A stretch of DNA of 64,000 nucleotides from Jacaranda mimosifolia (taxonomy: Eukaryota > Streptophyta > Magnoliopsida > Lamiales > Bignoniaceae). Where the stretch lies: assembly GCA_018894105.1 (NCBI GenBank), contig CM032121.1, positions 37,728,230 to 37,792,229 of the forward strand, given 5' to 3'. This document shows, piece after piece, positions 50,603 through 61,301 of this stretch; the first letter of the stretch is position 1; each line of letters starts with the position of its first letter. The position numbers and the translations under genes are program-made. The notes under the pieces were generated by a model. That model was not told the origin of the DNA. It was given only the letters and a program-made list of their open reading frames with translations, and searched no databases.

Positions 50603-51367
50603 ACAGTGCGATGGAATGAGAGTTGAGAACAACTGGTTCAAATGAGAAGTCCCTGTTATAAGAAGAGAGCAGATGATCGTAAAAGAAAGATGTCATTGTT
50701 ATTATTCTTGTTTTAATATAGTAAGATGGGATAAGAGTTGAAATTAAACAGTTGGTTCAAACCAAAACTTCTTCATCGCAAGAAGAGAGTATATGGTCGC
50801 AAAAGAAAGATACCATATGATCACTTAGGGATAACTTGTTTTGCGCATAATTAAGAACAAATGAAATATAAATATTTTAAGTCTATTATAGAAATTTAAA
50901 CAATTACAAAAAAATAAAATAAAAAGCCATAAATCCCTTTTTAGGAAAACTCATGGTCAATTTTATTGCCTAAGATATCCAAATACAAGGGTAAATACAA
51001 AAGCATATATATTTTTCAAATTCAAAAAAACCCAAAAAAAATAATTAAAAAAAAAAAAAAAAGGCAAGAAGAAACAAATTACACACACTAGTGTGTTTTC
51101 CATGCATAGAATTACATGACCCTGGATAATTTTAAAGTCTCCAAACACAAATTAACCCCATAGGATTTACATCTCTTCATCAAACCATAGAAAAACTCGT
51201 ACGATTGATCTCATTTCCGATAAAGAAACAAAAACCAATAATTGAAAGGCCTAATTTTTCCACCACATTAACTGACGCACGATCATTCACCAAACTTACA
51301 CACACAACACACACTCAAAACGCACAAACACACCTTCACTATACCAAGTTTTTTTTCAGCACTTACT

Positions 51368-51658
51368 CTATGTGTTGTTTGAAGTCGTAGAGGAGCAGTC
51401 GCAAGCCACCTCCGCCTCCACCTCCCTCCGGTGATAGTTCCGGTGGCAGCCACAGGCGGCGCAAGTGAGCGCGCCGCTGGTTCCCTCCTCCCCACACGGC
51501 ATGAATTCCCTGCAGCCGTCCACAGCGTATCCTCCAACATTCGCTGCGTGATTCTTTTGGCACTCTCCGTATCTCACAGTTCTTACGGTGAAAGATGAAT
51601 TCGCGGAGTTCCTCGAAAACTGATCGTCTCTCTTCAAAACCACTTGTCGCTTCTTCAT
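51368..51658 (-). CDS. MINI ZINC FINGER (MIF) protein
   Basis: Small plant-specific protein with the ZF-HD zinc finger but no homeodomain. Family members heterodimerise with ZHD factors and block their DNA binding, linking gibberellin, auxin and ABA responses and meristem termination. Intronless, 96 aa, from ATG 51658. The basic N-terminus ([10 protein letters not shown]) is followed by [30 protein letters not shown] and [16 protein letters not shown] (about 29-79), with the zinc-ligand Cys and His residues intact. The short tail ends [13 protein letters not shown]. Length and ends match MIF1/MIF2-type proteins. It may interact with the ZHD product encoded 11 kb away; that is an inference. 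Confidence 0.95.
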   Translation of the reverse strand: MKKRQVVLKRDDQFSRNSANSSFTVRTVRYGECQKNHAANVGGYAVDGCREFMPCGEEGTSGALTCAACGCHRNYHRREVEAEVACDCSSTTSNNT

Positions 51659-51799
51659 CTCTTCTTCCTAAATCACACTGTCTGAATTAAGGATAATTAG
51701 ATGTTAGAGATACGATTGGGATTAATGCAAGAAACTGAGGAAGTGGAAGAGAAAGAAGCTGGCGTTGATTGGAAGACTAGGTCGTTTTTGGTGCAGGGC

Positions 51800-51831
51800 C
51801 AAACCCTAACCCTAGGGGGTTCTATTTATAC
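51800..51831 (-). promoter_or_regulatory. MIF promoter: TATA box and telobox-like motif
   Basis: GTATAAATAG on the gene strand (51822-51831) lies about 165 bp upstream of the ATG. Just downstream of it, at 51801-51815, is AAACCCTAACCCTAG on the plus strand, a telobox-like motif found near transcription starts of many plant genes. Confidence 0.55.
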
Positions 51832-53298
51832 ACCCCAGAAAACCCTTTTGCTAATATTCAGCATAATTTTATTTTTAATGTCCAAATCACTAGAAAAGAC
51901 AAGAGGTAATTTTTTTTTTTTTTTTTTTTACCGCACTAAATATTTCCCCTTAGTACATGCTAATCTTACTCGGACAAATTCATTAATTTTGTTTCATTAT
52001 CTCCAACTTTTTCCTTTCTTTCTTTCTTCTTTTTTTCTTTTTTACTTATGTTTAACGACACATCATCTTTTTTCTTTCGATCGTACATTCCAATCTTATA
52101 TGCCATAGAATCGAATCTTACTTTTTACGAAATGCACATTTTTCACTAGATCAGACTGGACTGATCACCAATACATAAAACGACTATCTGATTAAAGATA
52201 AACATAACCTTAAACCTAAAATACAGTCGATTTGATTTGACGATATCCTAAGTATAAGTTGTAATAATTGATAATGGATGTAGTAGAAAAATTAAACCTG
52301 TTTAAGGTGGTGGTAGACACTATTGACATGCACTTTATGTCTTTTAAACATGGTAAAAAATGTTGTCGAATGGTGGTTGTGAATTGATGGCGCAACTTCC
52401 TAACAACTAATTATCTTACCATGGAAAGGTATTAGCTCTTTGTGCAACGCAAAAAACCCTTCATTATTAGAAGAGCTTTTATTGTTTGATTAGGCCTATT
52501 ACATTAATTTCCTTTTGTTTTGGCTAACGTGGCCTATCTCAAAAAAACCTAATATTCTGTGGCCCCTAAAAGCCTAAAACTAAAGCTAAAAAAGTCTTGC
52601 TTGTGGGGGGATATATAATTATATACACAAAAATAAATATATTTTTATTTATTTATATATAATATATATACACATATATATACGTGGATTTTTTATAAGT
52701 GAACCTGCCAAAACTGTGTGGGCAAACCCTTTTGTCTTCTACCCTTTGGTTTATTTTTGCATGCAAATAGTTTTAATCTGATGATGTCTTTGTTGGAAAG
52801 ATGATCATCACCATGGCTTAATTTTTTTATTTTTTATTTAAAACTACATGCGTACGCACCACTTCGATTAAAATAATAATGTCGAATAGTAATTTCCACT
52901 TAGAATAAATCAATCAATTAATTACTGTTGTCTAGCTAGTTGCGAATAATGTAGGCTAGTCCAGGGGTGACGCCTCCATTTCCACTGCTTTTTATAAATA
53001 TATAAGTAATTGTTGTGTACCACTTTTGTACCTAATTTTTAATTATTTGTTGCTTTTATGAATTTAAAGTTGAGTTTCTAGGACGAAAATATTGGGAAAA
53101 AAGTGAACAATTTTTTATTTTTTTTTTGGTCTTAAAAAAGAAAAAAAATTAGTATCCCAAATTATAACATCATTATGAAATTCCAATTTTTTTCCTCGTT
53201 CGTTTCCTCATTTTTTTTTTTTTAAAAAGATTCTTTAACATTAATTATGGATGTTAATAGGTTAGATGCAGTAATCTTGTATATATGATTATAGCTAT

Positions 53299-53520
53299 AT
53301 ACGAAGCCTTTGGATTCTTTATTTCATTCAATATTTTATCTTCTATTCTAATTTTTTGTATTTATGTTAAGTGTATATGATTCTCAATTAACTATTTTTA
53401 TAAAAAAATATTTAGTACACATGTCATATATTTACGAAATAAAATAGAAGATGAAACAGATAATGGAATAGAAGATCTAAACCAATATACGAATAAAGAT
53501 GCTAATTATAAAGATGTACA
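53299..53520. repeat. AT-rich repeat with inverted ends, related to 14268-14446
   Basis: Shares TATTTATATTAAG/TATATTTGATTYT-like blocks and an AAAAAAATATTTA-ACAT-TCATATATTTA core with the 14-kb copy. The left TTTATTTCATTC...ATCTTCTATTC is echoed in reverse on the right. A probable MITE family. Confidence 0.42.
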
Positions 53521-54408
53521 ACGATTTAAATGTGAGAAAGATAGATATCAAAATTATTACGTATATATGTATTTTATGCATATTCTATGATAATATATAG
53601 TTGTAACTATAATCGTGCATAGCCCACATAATAGATACATAAGCTATTAAATATGAAATTACTTCTCTACTAACCCCTATGTATACGTATTTTGTACTTC
53701 ATTTAATTTTCTAGTGTTGTACGTAATATATATGCCTATATATATAAAACTCATTTTCCCTCCTAACAGATTGAAAATTATATATTATTGGACCTCTTGA
53801 AAATTATATATTTATATATAATTATATAGATGATAAAAAATTTATCATCTTTCCGATCTTTATTTAATTAAGAAGTCATGCTTTCATAGGCAAACTAGGT
53901 GTATTAATGTAACATATAAAATGTTGTCTCCATCAATATTCTTACAGATTAGTGCAATAAATCTACCAAATGCCACCCCTATTATGTAGATTTAGTTAAA
54001 GCAACTATATGTTTATAATTATATTTGATTCACCTTGGGGAAGAAATTAATTAATTGATAATGTAATAAAGGCTATAATCTGAAAAACCCAGGTTAAAAA
54101 TAAATAGATTATTCCTTGTAAAAAGGGCAAAAAATTAGGCAGTTTGTTTGGTAATCCTAGTAGGCAATTTGAAGGGTTGCTTTTTTGTGTGTATCAACTC
54201 CTCTTCGCTTTTTATGCTGCTATTGGTATGTTCTAAGCCCATGTCCACTTACCAAACTCAACTGGCCTCGACATTCAACCTAACTCTTGGTCAACAAAAA
54301 AGGAAATTATTTTTGAAATTAGTTTGACTTGAAAAAAAAAATTAAAAATTTATCTACACTCATTTAATTTGACTCCTCTAATTAAAGCACCTCTGAATTT
54401 AGTTAATT

Positions 54409-54765
54409 TGTTAGATTTCAGTTCATTAAAATAAATAAATAGTGGTCTTTATATATAGTTTTGGACAATCCTCACATCATGAGTTAACTTTTGGGATGAG
54501 TTAAGCTCAAGACCCATTCCTTAATATGGTATTAGAACCACACATTTTCGATGTTGGACTACCCAGTATTGTTGAGCCATCTATTAATTTCATATTATTC
54601 CACTCTCCAAATGTTTATTTCTAGGCATGCACGGAGTGTGTTAGATTCCACATCAGTGAAATAAATAAATGGTAATCTCTATATATGGTATTAGACAATT
54701 CTCATCTTTTGAGTTAGATTGTGGGACGCGATAGGCCCAAAGTCCTTTCCTCAGCATAATTCGAT
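54409..54765. repeat. Diverged direct repeat, about 230-bp period
   Basis: Two copies beginning TGTTAGATT (54409 and 54639) share AAATAAATAAATRG, TATATAT-G and a CTCA-GAGTTA block. TGTTAGATTCCACATC resembles the start of short plant LTR/TRIM sequences, but a full element is not visible. Confidence 0.45.
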
Positions 54766-57690
54766 CAGCAATAATTCAAACGAATACTAATTTAATTATG
54801 AGAATCATAACAATACTCATTATATTAATTGATTACTTCTTTTTAATTATGCACAACAAAATAAATCAGTGGTGAATTAATTAATTGTAATTTGATTTAA
54901 TAAAACTGAATTTTAAGTGGAGGATTGGACCAATCTTATTAGTGCACGGCACATGGGCGGTGGCCCATATGCTGGCCTGGAAATCTTTTCCTTGGAGAGC
55001 ATTGGATCATATAAAAGCCAATCCATATTTCCTGTCATTGGCTGTCTTCTTTTCTTTTCAATTTTTTCCTCAAGTAAATTGTTCATTTTTTGTTGACCCT
55101 TCATTATTTTTGGAAAGTAATTAAGAGCTCTGGTGCTGTGCGGGCCTCTATTTTATTCCACGCATAGGGCCCCACTGAACAGAATCTATAACTATTAATT
55201 TCTATTTTTTTTTTTGAAATAAAATTAGCTAGAGAATTTATAAACAAAATATTGTGTTTCATGCATGAGAGTTGATAGCATTTCATATGTATTTATTTTT
55301 AGTAGTAAGAATGTTTAAAAATTTAATACTTTAGCTTTAATCCATAATCTATATTCTTTACTGTTGAAGTGGGCAATTGCCCACATAGATGGAATTTGAG
55401 CCCAAAATCTTTTCAGCATCACGTGCGAGTTGATAGTCTAAATGAATTGACATTTTTTCTAGGTCTAACTATTTTAATCCACAACTTATATTAGTTGCGA
55501 CTAAATAAGACAAATAACAAATAGATGGAACTCAAACTCAAAATTTTTTAAGCATAAAACTTTGAGTTTTTAGCATACTGCTCACTGCTTGAACAAGAAT
55601 TATTAGGTGGGTCGAGTGCTGCAGGCGAATTGACCTTTTCGCCATCAACTAGACTTAAAAAAGTTTCAATATGAAATTAATGGAATAATTATTAATAAAA
55701 ATTGCATTATGGATAATGGATATCTCTAGAATAGGAGATTAGGACTGTTAGTGCATGAAGTTGGTGATCATAATGGCTAGCTTTCTTTCTTCACAATTGT
55801 CAAGTCAAGCAAAAGATATAGCTATATAAAGTGACTGAAAAGCATTATTAATCAAAATTCCTTTAGTTTTATGTGATGATTAATTTCTAATCAGCAAGTT
55901 AGTTTGTACTAATGAGTTTTGATGGGGACTTAAAGGGGAAGTATATGACTGTGCTTTGGAGAAAGGGATAATGAAAGATGAGGCCCTTTGCTTCTCACCA
56001 ACCCAACCCATCTTTATTAGTTTTTTTCTTGAAAGATTATTAATAATCAAAATCTTTGGGGACCATTTGTAGAGCATCTTAGGCTTTTAAGGAAAAACCC
56101 TTTTTCCTCTTTGAGTTTAAGGGGAAATCCCATATTTCCATTTCATTAAAACAAGACAATAATTATGGTCGTCTAAATTGTGGAGATGTTGAGACTAATG
56201 AGGAAATTTGGTGTTGATTGATGATACTTTGACAACTGGGATGATCAAAGGACAATTCTTTTTTTTTTTTTTTTTTTGGAAATTTATGATCAAATGGTAC
56301 GTAATTCGTTTCGTATAGGGAATCCTCTTATTTCATTTCAAATAAAAGTCTTAGGGAGTACGTTTATATGTAACTGAACCACGGATCACGTACACAAAGT
56401 GAGAAAATAATTGCACATTATAATTAATTATTTAATTATACCTCATCCTCACAAATTACATAAATTGTACTATCTTTCTTATTACCATGGATGCAGATCT
56501 TCAGAATGGTAATAAAGAATGTTACGGGCTTTATAATGACAACAATTAGTTTCTTGATGCATGAATTATTACATTAATGGAATAGTTTAAGGATGTAATG
56601 TTATGCTATAAGTATGTGGGTTTTTTGTGAGGAAAAGTTTAAACGATGGAATAATAGAAACATACAATCATTTGCAGTGAGAATTTTTTTAGTGCTTTCT
56701 TAATTTTATTTCCAAGAATTAAACATATGATTAGTAAAATGTAATTTCTCAAATAATAAAAGAAGTAGAGTAGTTAATCGATCGAGTGGCATTTTAGGAC
56801 TCAAATTCAAACAAATTTTAGTTGCATTTGTGTATGTATAAATTAAAAAAAATTATATGTGTACATATATAAATTAAAAAAATAATAATAATAATATTTC
56901 CCATCTTTTGGTAAGACACTGTTATAATATTGAAAAACCAGTACATGCCCAAGATTTTTCAAGATTTTTCAAGTGCCTTCCAGCCTAAGGAATCAATGGG
57001 CTTAAAATTTAAGATTTGGGCTTTTAACCAACAGAGCCCATATGAGCTGCGTGTCATTACTGCCCAAATTGGAATTGGATTAGCAGGAAAATGACTATAA
57101 TATCCAAATGGGCCTCTTGAAATGTTTCAACGGGCCAATTTGTAGCTATTTTTGGGGCGATTAATAAAAAGGGTGAATTGAATTTTTTCACATTAATTAC
57201 GCGCTACTGAGAAATTAAATTAAAAATTGTTAATTATGTGCACATGCATGAGGTGACAGAGGGCATGGGTGCGGTGGGCTTAGAATGGGGGGAAGCTGAG
57301 GGTGCACATGCGTCTGTCTCAGTTGAACTTGTACACGCACGGTACGCAGAGATATGGACTGCCGGTGGCTCACTGAAAACCGCAAGGCCTAGGGTCCCAA
57401 TCCATGTGATCATAATTGTGATATATACTCTCATTTTCTAGGGGAAGAAGCTAAAAAGAATAACATAATGGTTAAATTTTAATGATGATTAGTTGTGTCG
57501 AGGTATTGTGTACCGACATCATTAATTAGGAATTTAATTTTTATAAAAACGCTATTCGAAGAGCAAGAGAGGGGAGTAACTTATAAATCGTCTCAAAATT
57601 CTCGATCTTTTTTTTTTTTTTTTTTTCCAGTGTGAGATAAGTCCAAGTATCATTATAATTCCTCATGGGTTGGGAAGAGAGAGGAAGGAC

Positions 57691-58150
57691 ATCTTATAAA
57701 ACTGTCTTAAAATCATCATCTTCTCCGATATAGAATAAAATAAATGTATCACATCCCTCAGTCGAGAGGTTTGGAAAGAGATATGTCATCATTGTTTTGG
57801 CATATAGCTCCAATAACTAGGGCTAAAGTCATTGTCAAATATGAAAATTCAATTGTATTGAGATATTATTCCACCGACACACATATTGATGGAGAACATT
57901 TTTGTACTTATAAAAGAAATATCTTATAAAACTGTCTTAAAATCATCATCTTCTCCGATATAGAATAAAATAAATGTATCACATCCCTCAGTCGAGAGGT
58001 TTGGAAAGAGATATGTCATCATTGTTTTGGCATATAGCTCCAATAACTAGGGCTAAAGTCATTGTCAAATATGAAAATTCAATTGTATTGAGATATTATT
58101 CCACCGACACACATATTGATGGAGAACATTTTTGTACTTATAAAAGAAAT
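57691..58150. repeat. Exact tandem duplication, 2 x 230 bp
   Basis: 57691-57920 and 57921-58150 are identical by eye. A third copy begins with a one-base change (ATCTCATAAAAC at 58151) and then decays. The unit resembles diverged sequence at 57.5-57.7 kb and 19.4-19.7 kb. The 60-residue ORF in each copy is not recognisable. Confidence 0.93.
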
Positions 58151-59843
58151 ATCTCATAAAACAGGGGAAATATTAGCAGTTTACAATCAGTTTTGAAATC
58201 CCCAACTTCTTTGATACCAGACAAGACCAAATATAATTAGAATTATTGATTTTTGCACTTTGGCAACAAATAATTTCTCATTCTTAGTGTAAAAATTTAG
58301 TGTATCCCATTAAAAATATTTACTACTTTTGTTTTCAAAATTTGTGATAGATTTGAACACATCTCTATTTCATGTTAGATGATCAAAATTAAGTTTAAGA
58401 AATCATTTTAGGGATATGTCGATATCAGATGATATATATATATATATATATATGATGTGGTACCAATTGGTATAAAGGAATTGATGAAATTTTTTTTAGG
58501 GTTATTGTTTCGTTGCGTGGCTTTACAGACGAAAAGGATTAAAAAGAGTTGCACATGTTGTAGCATTTAAGGCAAATCTTGCAGATTTCCAAGGTCATTC
58601 CTGCCCACATATTTTCAGTATTTTTGCTACACAATTTACTTATACCATATAAAAGAGGGAAACCTGTAAATTGTGATATATCTTTGATGGCAACACAAAA
58701 TAGTATTAAAGTGCAATTTGAGAGACATATATGGACTGGAATCAGCTTGCATTTAATTGGGATAAGTCTTTATCATGACTTTTTTTTCAATCTATTCCAC
58801 CTAATTTTTGCCCAATGCTTAACATTATGTTTGGCTAATTTTATTTATTTATTGGCTAAATTGTTTGACACTTTATCACTTATCGGACGGCATAATTTTT
58901 TTAGGTAATTTAAGAAATATTTATAATTTTATCTAATCAAAGAAAGTGAATGATCGTGCAGTATATATGGTTTTGAATATATATGTAGATCTAAGAAATC
59001 TATGTTAATTTTAAAAAAAATAGAATATGATGCCACTGTATTAATTGACGACTGACAGAAAATAAGTTCTAATTCAATTTGATATTATTATATAATAAGA
59101 TAAACTATTTTTAGAAAAAAGGCTAACTGACCAAATTACTTATAAAAAAAAAAGTTTCGAATGCAGTGGATAGAATTATTTGATTATGGGGAAGAAATGG
59201 AGCTTACCTTAATTTATAACATACTATATATGATATATTAACAAAAAACTTTAGTGAAAACATAAAATTTTTCACTAATTATTAAATAATAATGATATTT
59301 ATTTTGTCACTATTGTTATTTTTTAAATGATAATAATTTCATTTTTATCATAATACGGTCTACTAGCAATCACAAAAATTAATGATTTAAATTATTATAC
59401 ATATACTGCTCATAATTAGTAATGCATGTAGTGATAATATCATGATATATATATATATAAGAATTGCCATTATGATTTATTATCGAATTTTCATTGACGT
59501 TATATTGTCAATAGTGCTGTTTAACTAAACTTGTTGTCGTTATTAAATTTAAGAAAATTATTTTTCAACAAACTAAATTTTTTATCACTTAATAGAATAA
59601 TAATTAGTAAAAAATATTTATATTGTCATTTGATATATTAATAATGAATATCTTTTTTCTTTCCTTGACAATTAATTGGGGGCTAATTATTATCACTTGA
59701 ACATTACTGATCACGATCTTTATTGATGTTCTTGTAGTGACAATTAATCTGAGGGCTAATTATTATTACTTAATACACAAATTAAGACACAAGCATAAAA
59801 TGAATACATTTGTTGTTATGTAACTATAATTAGGGGAAATATT

Positions 59844-60010
59844 AACTAAAATTAGGATATGATTAATATTTAACATTAATCTTTCATGCTATATATGGTC
59901 CAAAAAGTAAAGGAAAAAACTAGGGAAAAAAGTAACTAAAATTAGGATATGATTAATATTTAACATTTAATCTTTCTGACCATACATGGACCAAAAAGTG
60001 AAGGGAAAAA
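59844..60010. repeat. Tandem duplication, 90-bp period, 3' of MYB
   Basis: Two copies (from 59844 and 59934) share AACTAAAATTAGGATATGAT and end near CCAAAAAGTRAAGG. They lie 93 bp or more downstream of the MYB stop and may overlap its 3' UTR. Confidence 0.8.
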
Positions 60011-60102
60011 TATGCTTAACATCAGGGCCTATAACCAAAAAAAATATCCATAAAAATTAAAGAAAAGGGAAAAAATCAATTTCCTCCCAAATAATAATTC
60101 TA

Positions 60103-61301
60103 CTAATTAAATAAATCCGGGTTCTCATCAAATGAGAAGTTAGTCAGATAATCCTTCCCTTGATCATCAAGCAGCCAATTCTCCAGCATGGATAATGGGG
60201 CAAGTGCATCCGGGTCGGGTTTGATCTCGTCATGAACAAGGCTAGGAGAAGTGGATCTTGAAAATTCATCAGAGTTTGAAGATTCAAAAGTCCGAAAACC
60301 AAACAAGGATTCAAATGCTTCAGACAAATCAATCCCGGTACTTTTGCTCTCAGTGCAGACAGTGGGAGTTTCTTCAGTGCAGCTGGAAGAATTCTGAGTA
60401 CTCGAACACTTGGATTCTTCGAATTTTGGTGTATTTTTCACCCATTCTTTCAGCAGCCTGGCTATATTCTCAGTGCTGGATGCATAGGAAAACCCCTGTC
60501 CAGGTTTTGTGTAACAAAAGCCGCCATTGGTGGGCATCGACAAAGATTCAGACAAATGGTGGCCACTTCCAGTGTTATTTTCTGATGATAACGCATCATG
60601 AAGGGCTTGTTTGGCAGTGTTGATATCCGCCTGAAGCCTTCTCTCCCACTGCCCTCTGGAGAAATCAGAAGAAAATCTATTTGCAGTACTGGATTGATCA
60701 CCCGACCCGTTTTCGAGCTTCTTAAGCTTCTTCTTCAAATGGGTATTCCAGTAGTTTTTGATGTCATTATCTGTTCTTTCTGGAAGATAAGAAGCTATGG
60801 CTGCCCATCTGCAAAGAAAGATCACAAAAAGTTGGTTTTGGGGGTTTATTAATACTAAAACCTAACTTAATTTTAAGCCAAAAAAAGTTTAACTCCTTTT
60901 ACAGCTTACTTGTTGCCTAAAAGTGCTTGAAGCTGAATAATAATCTTTTCTTCATGATCAGTAAAGCTACCCCTCTTAATTCCAGGGCGGAGATAATTAG
61001 TCCATCTCAGCCTGCAACTCTTACTGCACCTCCTCAGCCCTGGAAAAGGGAACATAAATTCAGCCAAACCCCATCAAATATTACAAAAAACCCACTATTT
61101 TTCACTTATTCTTTTACAGAAAAGGTAGTCACAGAGGGGAGGAAAAAGGGGGAAAAAAAAAGTGTAACCTGTAGTGTTAGGAACTGCCCTCCAATTTCCA
61201 GGGCCATGTTCTTGAACATATGAGACTAACATTATATCTTCTTCAGGAGTCCATGGCCCTTTCTTTACTCCAACTTTATCACAGCAAGGCGGCCTGCCCA
61301 T
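60103..61301 (-). CDS. R2R3-MYB transcription factor, subgroup 1 (MYB30/31/60/94/96-like)
   Basis: Nuclear transcription factor; subgroup-1 members control cuticular wax, stomatal and stress responses. Exons 61301-61169, 61039-60910 and 60808-60103 give 969 nt, 322 aa, stop TAG 60103-60105, with introns at the usual R2R3-MYB positions. The N-terminus [22 protein letters not shown] begins R2. [20 protein letters not shown] spans R2-R3. R3 ends [20 protein letters not shown]. The bHLH-binding signature is absent from R3, as in this subgroup. [17 protein letters not shown] at about 141-157 and the S1 motif [16 protein letters not shown] (about 197-213) place it near MYB30/31/94/96 and not with MYB60. 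The acidic end has LENWLLDD. The exact orthologue needs a tree. Confidence 0.95.

Larger units (their letters stand above)
46264..51367. other. Intergenic region between tRNA-Asn and MIF
   Basis: Contains two diverged direct repeats just after the tRNA (from about 46313 and 46480, period about 167 bp), a Tourist-type MITE (47120-47449), an ATT run (50574-50602), and a diverged pair of direct repeats at about 50608-50692 and 50724-50813. No gene is supported. Confidence 0.55.
51659..60102. other. Intergenic region between MIF and MYB
   Basis: After the MIF promoter I see a MITE-family copy (53299-53520), a diverged 230-bp direct repeat (54409-54765), an exact 230-bp tandem duplication (57691-58150), short direct repeats near 59668 and 59739, and a 90-bp tandem duplication (59844-60010) next to the MYB 3' end. 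No gene is supported. Confidence 0.55.

Noticed and set aside
51701..52108. 135-codon plus-strand ORF divergent from MIF
   Set aside because: It overlaps the MIF leader, TATA box and a poly-T run; composition is not coding-like.
57744..58159. Two identical 60-codon ORFs as a duplicated gene
   Set aside because: They come from the exact 230-bp duplication of a dispersed repeat; no homology is recognised.
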